This document shows positions 7,194 to 12,623 of a stretch of DNA of 13,250 bases, piece by piece; within the stretch, counting starts at the first letter, position 1; each line of letters starts with the position of its first letter. A program made the translations under genes and the position numbers. The stretch is from Frondihabitans sp. (GTDB lineage: Bacteria > Actinomycetota > Actinomycetes > Actinomycetales > Microbacteriaceae): NCBI GenBank assembly GCA_025464735.1, contig JAODMX010000517.1, positions 1 through 13,250 on the forward strand, given 5' to 3'. The notes beneath the pieces were generated by a model. It worked only from the letters and a program-made list of their open reading frames with translations, was not told the origin of the DNA and did no database searches.

Positions 7194-7991
7194 GTGGCGG
7201 ACGCGGCCCGCGGCGAACCCGCGGTTCTCATGGAGCGACGCGGACATGTCGCCGTACTCACTCTCAACCGCCCGGACTCGCTGAATGCGGTCGACTCGCG
7301 GCTGAGCATGGCGCTGGCCGCGGCGGTGGATGACAGCGTGCGCGACGACTCGGTTCGGGCGATCGTGCTCACCGGAGCAGGGCGGGCGTTCTGCGCCGGC
7401 CACGACCTGGGCGCGATCGCGGCGGGCGAGACGATCGACGATTCGCGGCATCCGGAGTGGGGCTATGGCGGTCTGGTCGAGCGCCCCATCGACAAGCCGG
7501 TCATCGCTGCCGCTCACGGCTACATGCTGGGCGCCGGTCTCGAGATCGGCCTCGCGTGCGACATCATCGTCGCGTCGCCGTCTCTGAAGCTGGGGTTGCC
7601 GGAGGTGCGCAGGGGCCTGATCGCCGCGGCGGGTGGCATCCCGCGGCTCGCCCAGCAGTTGCCGCCGCACATCGCATCGTGGCTGATCTTCAGCGGCGAG
7701 CTGGTCGGTGCGCAAGTGGCCGAGCGCTGGGGTCTCGTCAACGAGATCGTCCCCGAGTCGGAGGTGCTGGATCGGGCTATCGCGCTCGCCGAGCGCATCG
7801 CCGAGAACGCCCCGCTCGCCGTTCAGGCGAGCAAGCGCCTGGTGCGGCGGCTCTCGAGAGAGTCGACCTGGACGGAGGATGCCTGGGCGGTGCTGAACGA
7901 GGAGTTCGCCCGCATCCGCGGCACGTCCGATGCGCACGAGGGTGCGACCGCGTTCATGGAACGACGCGACCCGGACTGGACTGCACGCTAG
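7194..7991 (+). CDS. Enoyl-CoA hydratase (crotonase) with complete Glu pair
   Basis: This is a 265-residue crotonase. It has FCAGHD at 67-72, HGYMLGAGLEIGLACD (108-123) with catalytic E117, and LGLPEVRRG (133-141) with catalytic E137. Both glutamates of a genuine enoyl-CoA hydratase are therefore present, which makes it the best candidate in the window for syn-hydration of the 2-enoyl-CoA made by the dehydrogenase pair encoded just upstream. The GTG at 7194 lies one base after the dehydrogenase stop. It is preferred over the in-frame ATG at 7230 because the latter would remove the start of the first beta strand (VLMERRGHVAVLTLNRP). It is the last gene of the rightward unit. Its TAG stop overlaps the stop of the convergent crotonase within a single CTAG palindrome (7988-7991), with no room for a terminator. 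Confidence 0.92.
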   Translation: MADAARGEPAVLMERRGHVAVLTLNRPDSLNAVDSRLSMALAAAVDDSVRDDSVRAIVLTGAGRAFCAGHDLGAIAAGETIDDSRHPEWGYGGLVERPIDKPVIAAAHGYMLGAGLEIGLACDIIVASPSLKLGLPEVRRGLIAAAGGIPRLAQQLPPHIASWLIFSGELVGAQVAERWGLVNEIVPESEVLDRAIALAERIAENAPLAVQASKRLVRRLSRESTWTEDAWAVLNEEFARIRGTSDAHEGATAFMERRDPDWTAR

Positions 7992-8779
7992 TGCCCGAGG
8001 AACTCCGGCGGTCGACGCTCACTGAATGCCGTGAGTCCCTCGCCGTGATCGCGACTGTCGACCAGCGCGAGTTGCTCCTCGATCTCGGCCACGGTCTGCT
8101 CGCGAAGGCTGCGGGTGAGGGAGTCGTTGACCAGGCGCTTGATCGCGCCGAAGGCGAGGGTGGGTCCGTGCGCCAGGGATTCGATGCGCTCCGCGAGACG
8201 GAATTCGAAGTCCGCGAGCGGCCAGACCGCCGAGACGATGCCGAGGTCGTGCGCTTCCTCGGCGCTCAGGGGGACGCCGCCGATGAGCAGCTCCTTTGCG
8301 CGGTGGATGCCGATCGCCCGCGGGATCCAGTAGCTGGCCGAGAGGTCCGTCGAGAGGCCGATGAGGGCGAACGAGGGTGAGAACTTGGCGTTGTCGGCCG
8401 TGTAGATGAGGTCGCACGCCAGCGCGATGCTGAATCCGGCTCCGGCTGCGTGCCCCTGAACGGCAGCGACGACCGGCGCCGGCATCTCGGCGATCAACTC
8501 GATGAGGAGTGCGCCGGCCGCAAGTTTCTCGGCGGTGTCGGGTTCTCCCTGACTCATCTCCGAGACATCCCCGCCGGCCGAAAACGCGGTCTGGTCACCG
8601 CGGAGCACGACGACCCGGGTGCGCGGATCCTTCGCGGCCGTGGTGAGCGCGTCGATCAGGAGGTGACGCACCGGCCAGTCGAAGGCATTGCGCGCGTGGG
8701 GACGGTTGAACTGGAGCGTCCAGACCCCGTCGAGGAAGCTCACGAGCAGACCGGGCGCCCCGGGTGACTCATCGTTCAT
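7988..8779 (-). CDS. PaaG-like enoyl-CoA isomerase (crotonase family)
   Basis: This is a 263-residue crotonase-fold protein. FSAGGD (66-71) and GHAAGAGFSIALACD (109-123) form the oxyanion hole. Both hydratase glutamates are absent: S117 stands at the first position, and SPSFALIGL (134-142) shows no acid at the second. D145 in GLSTDLSASYWIPR (141-154) aligns with the catalytic Asp of PaaG/ECI-type isomerases (IGLxPDxGG), and the later PTLAFGAIKRLVN stretch also resembles PaaG. A double-bond or ring isomerase role is therefore more likely than hydration, although the normally Gly-rich motif after the Asp is altered. The ATG at 8779 has an AAGGAG site nine bases upstream; an in-frame ATG at 8839 would put the operator region inside the gene and is rejected. 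The promoter and operator (8829-8854) lie directly upstream. Confidence 0.88.
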   Translation of the reverse strand: MNDESPGAPGLLVSFLDGVWTLQFNRPHARNAFDWPVRHLLIDALTTAAKDPRTRVVVLRGDQTAFSAGGDVSEMSQGEPDTAEKLAAGALLIELIAEMPAPVVAAVQGHAAGAGFSIALACDLIYTADNAKFSPSFALIGLSTDLSASYWIPRAIGIHRAKELLIGGVPLSAEEAHDLGIVSAVWPLADFEFRLAERIESLAHGPTLAFGAIKRLVNDSLTRSLREQTVAEIEEQLALVDSRDHGEGLTAFSERRPPEFLGH

Positions 8780-8828
8780 GTTCGATCGCTCCTTCGCGCC
8801 AGGGCACAGGCCCTTTCCGTGCAGGGCT

Positions 8829-8834
8829 AGCATA
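8829..8834 (-). promoter_or_regulatory. Candidate -10 hexamer (TATGCT) for the PaaG-like gene
   Basis: On the minus strand TATGCT directly follows the operator at 8837-8854. The same arrangement, an ACCAACCGATTG half-site followed by TATGCT, occurs upstream of the MaoC gene at 11364-11369. It would give a leader of roughly 40 bases containing the AAGGAG ribosome-binding site at 8789-8794. For the opposite direction TAGGTT (8852-8857, +) is a possible -10 of the flavoprotein gene. Confidence 0.4.
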
Positions 8835-8836
8835 TA

Positions 8837-8854
8837 CAATCAATCGGTTGGTAG
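8837..8854. promoter_or_regulatory. Inverted-repeat operator 2, probable TetR-family site
   Basis: CAATCAA-TCGG-TTGGTAG has five of seven arm positions paired. The right half TTGGT and the CAA of the left half are shared with the other three copies. It lies in the 108-base divergent gap between the PaaG-like gene (start 8779, -) and the nitronate-monooxygenase-like gene (start 8888, +), overlapping candidate -10 elements on both strands, so one bound repressor could shut both promoters. Confidence 0.65.
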
Positions 8855-8887
8855 GTTGGAACTTCAGCAGAGCAGAAGGAGACGACG

Positions 8888-9874
8888 ATGCTCGTCACGC
8901 GGTTCACACGGCACTTCGGAGTGGAAGCGCCCATCATGCAGGGTGGAATGCAATGGATCGGCACCGGCACCCTCGCCGCCGCGGTGTCGAACGCCGGAGG
9001 GCTCGGCACCATCACGGCGCTCACATTCCCGACTCCCGCGGCGCTGCGTGAGCAGATCGACATCTGCCGCGACGCGACCGACAAGCCGTTCGCCGTCAAC
9101 CTGACCAGTCTTCCCTCGATCAACCCGCCGCCCTACGACGAGTACCGCGCGGTGATGATCGACGCCGAAGTCCCGGTGGTGGAGACGTCGGGCTCCAACC
9201 CCGCCGAGTTCATGCCGATCTATCGGGACGCCGGGATCAAGGTCGTGCACAAGGCCACCAGCATCCGTCACGCCCTCAAGGCCGAGGAGGCGGGGGTGGA
9301 CGCGGTGGCGATCATCGGATTCGAGGCGGCCGGCCACCCGGGCGAGCTGGATATCCCGGGCCTCGTGCTCATCCGCGAGGCCGCACGCAAGCTCTCGATC
9401 CCCGTGCTCGCCGCCGGCGGATTCGCCGACGGGGAAGGTCTCGCTGCCGCGCTCGCGCTCGGCGCCGAAGGAATTCTCATGGCCACACGCTTCATGGCGA
9501 CGGTCGAGACCCCGATCTCGGACATGGTGAAACAGGCGCTCGTCGCGGGGAACGAGCTGAACACCAACCTGATCTTCCGCAGCCTCAACAACACCGCGCG
9601 CGTGGTTAAGAACACGGTCTCGGACCAGGTGGTCGAGATCCTGAAGAACGGCGGCGACTTCGAGTCGGTGCGGGAGCTGGTCGCGGGCCGCAGGGGACGG
9701 ACCGTCTACGAGACCGGTGACCTCGACGCGGGCATCTGGTGGGCGGGCATCTCCCAAGCGCTCATCGACGACGTGCCGACCTGTCGCGACCTGATCGCGA
9801 ACATCGTGGGCGATGCGGAGTGGGTCGTGCAGCAGCGTCTCGCGGGCATGATCTCGGTTCCCGTGGCCTCCTGA
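8888..9874 (+). CDS. Nitronate monooxygenase-like (2-nitropropane dioxygenase family) flavoprotein
   Basis: This is a 328-residue FMN-dependent TIM-barrel protein. It has PIMQGGMQWIG near 15-25, GFEAAGHPGE at 144-153 with the conserved His150, and the phosphate-binding AAGGFADG (175-182) and GAEGILMATRF (192-202). The family oxidises alkyl nitronates, but many actinobacterial members sit in CoA-thioester catabolic clusters. IpdC of the mycobacterial KstR2 regulon is a relative that acts on a steroid-ring CoA intermediate, so action on an enoyl-CoA or ring ketone here is at least as likely as nitroalkane detoxification. The ATG at 8888 has a strong AGAAGGAG site at 8874-8881. The operator at 8837-8854 lies just upstream, and the quinone-oxidoreductase-like gene follows after three bases, probably in one transcript. 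Confidence 0.88.
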   Translation: MLVTRFTRHFGVEAPIMQGGMQWIGTGTLAAAVSNAGGLGTITALTFPTPAALREQIDICRDATDKPFAVNLTSLPSINPPPYDEYRAVMIDAEVPVVETSGSNPAEFMPIYRDAGIKVVHKATSIRHALKAEEAGVDAVAIIGFEAAGHPGELDIPGLVLIREAARKLSIPVLAAGGFADGEGLAAALALGAEGILMATRFMATVETPISDMVKQALVAGNELNTNLIFRSLNNTARVVKNTVSDQVVEILKNGGDFESVRELVAGRRGRTVYETGDLDAGIWWAGISQALIDDVPTCRDLIANIVGDAEWVVQQRLAGMISVPVAS

Positions 9875-9877
9875 CCC

Positions 9878-10849
9878 GTGCGCGCGATCCAGATCGCCGG
9901 CTACTCCGGCCCGGAGGGCGTGCGGCTGGTGGACGTGCCCGAGCCGGACGCCCCTGCGGACGGACGTGCCGTTCGGGTGGCCGTGATGGCCGCCGGCGTG
10001 ACGTTCCCCGAGGTGCTCCAGACCAGAGGCGCGTACCAGGTTCAGCCGGATCTGCCGTTCGTCCCCGGCGGAGAGATAGCCGGGCTGGTGGATCGGGCAC
10101 CGGAGGGCTCCGACCTCCGCGTCGGCGACCGGGTCTTCGGCTACTGCGCGACGGGCGGGTTCGCCGAGCGCGCGTGGCTGCCGCTCGACCGGGCATTCCG
10201 TCTTCCGGACGACCTCTCCTTCGTCGAGGGCGCCGCCCTGTTCGCGAATTTCCACACGGCGTGGTTCGCCCTCGTCGAACGGGGGAGGGCGGTCGCGGGC
10301 GACAGCGTGCTGGTGCACGGCGCGGGTGGCGGGGTCGGCACCGCCTGCGTCCAGGTCGCGCGTACGATCGGACTGACAGTCATCGCTGTCGTGTCCGATG
10401 ATGCGAAGGCCGCTGCTGCCCAGGCCGCGGGAGCACATCACGTGCTGCTTCGTGGCGGCGACTGGCGCGTGCAGGCCCAGTCGCTCGTGCCTGGCGGTGT
10501 CGACCTCGTGGTGGACCCGGTCGGGGGCGACGTCATCGAGAACCTTCGGGTGCTTCGGGAGCTGGGGCGACTGTTGATCATCGGATTCGCCGGCGGCGAC
10601 ATCCCATCCATTCCGGCGAACCGCCTGCTGCTGCGCAATCTCGAGGCCATCGGCATCGTGTATGGGTCGTTCGCCGCCGCCCACGCGGGGTACAGCCGCA
10701 TTATCCAGTCGAAGCTCGATCCGCTGCTGGCTGGGGGGTTGCGCCCGATCATCGGGTCCACCCACCCGATCGCTGAAGCGAGCCTTGCCCTCGCCCAGGT
10801 GGACGAGAGGCGCGCGATCGGCAAGGTCGTACTCGACCTCACGGCATGA
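9878..10849 (+). CDS. Zinc-independent MDR-family NADPH:quinone oxidoreductase-like protein
   Basis: This is a 323-residue medium-chain dehydrogenase/reductase of the quinone-oxidoreductase subgroup. A GroES-like N-terminal domain includes AAGVTFPEVLQTRG (38-51) and FVPGGEIAG (61-69). The Rossmann domain carries VHGAGGGVGTA (146-156) as the NADPH-binding loop. No structural or catalytic zinc ligand pattern is visible. Members reduce quinones, or the 2-enoyl double bond of activated ketones and acyl-CoAs; the enoyl reductase option fits this neighbourhood but is not proven. The start is a GTG at 9878, three bases after the flavoprotein stop and lacking a strong ribosome-binding site, so translation probably depends on the upstream gene. 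Its stop is four bases from the stop of the convergent MaoC gene. Confidence 0.9.
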   Translation: MRAIQIAGYSGPEGVRLVDVPEPDAPADGRAVRVAVMAAGVTFPEVLQTRGAYQVQPDLPFVPGGEIAGLVDRAPEGSDLRVGDRVFGYCATGGFAERAWLPLDRAFRLPDDLSFVEGAALFANFHTAWFALVERGRAVAGDSVLVHGAGGGVGTACVQVARTIGLTVIAVVSDDAKAAAAQAAGAHHVLLRGGDWRVQAQSLVPGGVDLVVDPVGGDVIENLRVLRELGRLLIIGFAGGDIPSIPANRLLLRNLEAIGIVYGSFAAAHAGYSRIIQSKLDPLLAGGLRPIIGSTHPIAEASLALAQVDERRAIGKVVLDLTA

Positions 10850-10853
10850 CCGC

Positions 10854-11318
10854 TCAGCCCTCTTTGCCCAGCAGGTAGTACGTGACGTTCCCGCTGACGC
10901 AGACATCATCGTTTTGGCGAATGATCTCGTACCGGAAGGTGACGCGCCCCGCGGCGCGCGACTTGCTCTTGACGCATTCCTCGACCGTCATGCGCTCACG
11001 GATTGTGTCGTTCAGAAGCACGGCCTTGTGGTAATCGATGCTCTGGTTCAGCATCGCCAGGCCGGTACCGTTGAAAAGACCGAGCCGCTCCTGAAGGCCG
11101 GATGCCACTGCGACAACCATCAGGCCGGCGGGGAACACCCCACCGAAGAGCCCGTGCTCTCGGGCGTACTCGTCGTCGACGTGCATCGGGTTCATGTCAC
11201 CGCTGAACATGGTCCAGATGGTGTTGTCGGCTGCGCCGATCGTTCGACCCTGGGTAAGGAATTCATCGCCGGGGGCGAAGTCCTCAAAATATTTGGCAGA
11301 CGGTCCTAGCGTGGCCAC
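10854..11318 (-). CDS. MaoC-family (hot-dog fold) acyl-CoA dehydratase/hydratase
   Basis: This is a 154-residue single hot-dog protein. The hydratase-2 type motif SGDMNPMHVDD (39-49) supplies the catalytic Asp41 and His46, with the following GLFGGVFPAGLM (57-68) typical of MaoC (R)-specific enoyl-CoA hydratases. It would hydrate a trans-2-enoyl-CoA to the (R)-3-hydroxy form, or dehydrate the reverse way. It therefore gives a second stereochemical option beside the crotonases. The GTG at 11318 is preceded by GGAG on the minus strand at 11329-11332. A TATGCT -10 and an operator lie about 50 bases upstream. The gene upstream in the same orientation is a broken MaoC copy from a different sequence subgroup, not a recent duplicate of this one, judged by its clearly different C-terminal half. 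Confidence 0.9.
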   Translation of the reverse strand: MATLGPSAKYFEDFAPGDEFLTQGRTIGAADNTIWTMFSGDMNPMHVDDEYAREHGLFGGVFPAGLMVVAVASGLQERLGLFNGTGLAMLNQSIDYHKAVLLNDTIRERMTVEECVKSKSRAAGRVTFRYEIIRQNDDVCVSGNVTYYLLGKEG

Positions 11319-11363
11319 AGCCCCTCATCTCCGGTCGGGCGCTACGTCGCGCCGGTAACAATA

Positions 11364-11369
11364 AGCATA
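11364..11369 (-). promoter_or_regulatory. Candidate -10 hexamer (TATGCT) for the MaoC gene
   Basis: Minus-strand TATGCT overlaps the left arm of the operator at 11366-11383. It would place the transcript start near 11357 and leave a leader of about 40 bases with the GGAG ribosome-binding site. The same hexamer and half-site pairing is seen at 8829-8834. A separate promoter here fits the position of the gene downstream of a decayed reading frame. Confidence 0.4.
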
Positions 11370-11383
11370 CAATCGGTTGGTTG
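11366..11383. promoter_or_regulatory. Inverted-repeat operator 3, probable TetR-family site
   Basis: CATACAA-TCGG-TTGGTTG has five of seven arm positions paired. It shares the block AATCGGTTGGT with operator 2 and TTGGTTG with operator 4. It sits between the MaoC start (11318) and the last codon of the upstream MaoC remnant (stop at 11384-11386) and overlaps the candidate -10. It gives the MaoC gene its own regulated promoter. Confidence 0.62.
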
Positions 11384-11759
11384 CTAGCACGACGCTCGGA
11401 ACTCATAGAGCGACGACGCGGTGAGCGCCGGGATGTCGGACCCGTCGAGTTCGAGGGATTGCTCGACATGCAACCTCGCCCCGAGGGCGATCGGCGAGAG
11501 CTCGACCAGGCGCGCGCATCCGCACTCTGTCGCCGAGCGAGATGGATGCCGCGAAGCGCACTCTGTCGATTCCGTAATTGACCTTCACCGCGGTATCCGA
11601 GACATCGAGCAGCTGTCCCCACAACCCGCCCACCAGCGCCAGGGCCGAATACTGGGCATCGGCGGCGACCAGCGAGTCCACTCGTCACCATTCGGTGACG
11701 CCGAGTTCCGTGTCGACCAGCTCCGCCAACTCGGCCATGCCGACGGTGAGCCGGGTCAT
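11384..11759 (-). pseudogene. Decayed MaoC-family dehydratase gene
   Basis: Reading the minus strand from ATG 11759, 24 codons (MTRLTVGMAELAELVDTELG then VTEW) end in an in-frame TGA at 11685-11687. The same phase then continues with VDSLVAADAQYSALALVGG and LWGQLLDVSDTAVKVNYGID, then RVRFAAS and RVRM. The last part, ARLVELSPIALGARLHVEQS and LELDGSDIPALTASSLYEF, is only readable after a two-base shift and ends at TAG 11384-11386. The shift falls in a CGCGCG run near 11510-11522 and is explained by loss of one CG unit. The conserved TGDHQWIHVD-type catalytic block expected between the two halves is missing, about 40 residues judged from family length. So there is a nonsense codon, an internal deletion and a frameshift. 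The original start overlaps the thioesterase stop as ATGA, showing it was once the second gene of that transcript. Confidence 0.8.
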
Positions 11760-12574
11760 TCCGAGGGGTCCGCCCGGATGAGTGCCTCCTGGGTGGCGCT
11801 GGCCACGACCTCACCCGACCGGTCGAACACGCTGCAGGTGCAGAGCGAGCGCGAGTCCGAGAACGCGACCATCGTGTTGGAGATCAGCAACCACTCGTCG
11901 ATCCTGAACGGCCGATGGAACCACATGGCGTGGTCCAGCGATGCTCCGACCACGGAGATCTCGGGCAGAGCCACGTGCGCGGCCCGAGTCAGCAGGAAGT
12001 CGACAGCGTAGGTGAGCAAGGCCGTGTGGTCGATCGGACAGTCCGACTCGACTCGACCACGGGTCCGTACCCAGACATCCTGGGTTCGTGATCCTGGAGC
12101 GGACGGGACGTAACGACGATCGAAGGGCGCGCGCACCGCCGCGTTGGTGCCGCGCGGGGCGAAGTCGCTCGAGGGCAGCTCGTCCGGACCCACGACCAGC
12201 GGCATCGTCGGCCCCGCTTCTCTGCTCGGCTCAGGTTCGTGGGCAGAAGCGAAGCCGAGCAGCATGACCCGGCCGGACTGCCGCGCACGAAAGTCGACCA
12301 CGTCGAGCGACCTGCCCGACTTGATCACCTCGGTGCTGTAGTCGAGCGCGACGGTCGGCAGCGCTGGACGCACGAAGCTGGCATGAAATGAGTGCACCGG
12401 CCGCCTGTCGCCGATCGAATGGGACACCGCCCTGATCGCCTGTGCGAGCATCTGCCCGCCGAACACGCGACCGATCGCCCCCTCCAGAGAGATGCCGGAG
12501 AAGCGTCCCTCGCCCTCTCTCTCGAGGGCGATCAGGTCGAGCGCCGAGGGCCCTCCGGGCGGTGATTCGGACAT
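11756..12574 (-). CDS. Acyl-CoA thioesterase II (TesB-like, double hot-dog)
   Basis: This is a 272-residue protein with two hot-dog domains. The N-terminal half contains GRVFGGQMLAQAIRAV (35-50) and HSFHASFVRP (61-70). The C-terminal half contains ASLDHAMWFHRPF (211-223), NTMVAFSDSRSL (233-244) and VASATQEALIR (257-267). D214, Ser241/Ser243 and Q262 correspond to the Asp-Thr/Ser-Gln triad of E. coli TesB. It hydrolyses acyl-CoAs to free acid and CoA and may relieve CoA trapping or release a dead-end intermediate. The ATG at 12574 has GAAGGG about five bases upstream. On the minus strand TAGCAT (12607-12612) is a possible -10 with the operator directly downstream. The gene is divergent from the thiolase-like gene across 49 bases and overlaps the start of the MaoC remnant. 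Confidence 0.92.
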   Translation of the reverse strand: MSESPPGGPSALDLIALEREGEGRFSGISLEGAIGRVFGGQMLAQAIRAVSHSIGDRRPVHSFHASFVRPALPTVALDYSTEVIKSGRSLDVVDFRARQSGRVMLLGFASAHEPEPSREAGPTMPLVVGPDELPSSDFAPRGTNAAVRAPFDRRYVPSAPGSRTQDVWVRTRGRVESDCPIDHTALLTYAVDFLLTRAAHVALPEISVVGASLDHAMWFHRPFRIDEWLLISNTMVAFSDSRSLCTCSVFDRSGEVVASATQEALIRADPSE

Positions 12575-12586
12575 TGCAACCCTTCA

Positions 12587-12604
12587 CTACCAAACACTTG
12601 GTTG
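12587..12604. promoter_or_regulatory. Inverted-repeat operator 4, probable TetR-family site
   Basis: CTACCAA-ACAC-TTGGTTG has six of seven arm positions paired. The inner ACCAA-N4-TTGGT is the same as in operator 1. It occupies more than a third of the 49-base divergent gap between the thioesterase (start 12574, -) and the thiolase-like gene (start 12624, +), so a bound repressor would cover both promoters. Confidence 0.72.
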
Positions 12605-12610
12605 CCATGC

Positions 12611-12616
12611 TACTGT
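12611..12616 (+). promoter_or_regulatory. Candidate -10 hexamer (TACTGT) for the thiolase-like gene
   Basis: TACTGT fits TAnnnT and ends seven bases before the ATG at 12624. That would place the transcript start at or next to the A of the start codon, giving a leaderless mRNA, a common arrangement in actinobacteria. The lack of a clear ribosome-binding sequence before 12624 agrees with this. Operator 4 would then cover the -35 and spacer region. Confidence 0.35.
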
Positions 12617-12623
12617 GCGAAGT

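Noticed and set aside
8864..10909. A 681-codon open frame on the minus strand opposite the flavoprotein and MDR genes
   Set aside because: Its sequence is low-complexity (Arg, His, Asp, Gly rich), shows no domain, and lies antisense to two well-supported genes. Long antisense frames are expected in DNA with this G/C bias at third positions.
11284..11814. A 176-codon minus-strand frame across the MaoC remnant and thioesterase end
   Set aside because: It mixes out-of-phase thioesterase sequence with only the last, shifted third of the MaoC remnant (HVEQS-type stretch is partly in this phase). No fold is encoded; it is explained by the frameshifted pseudogene.
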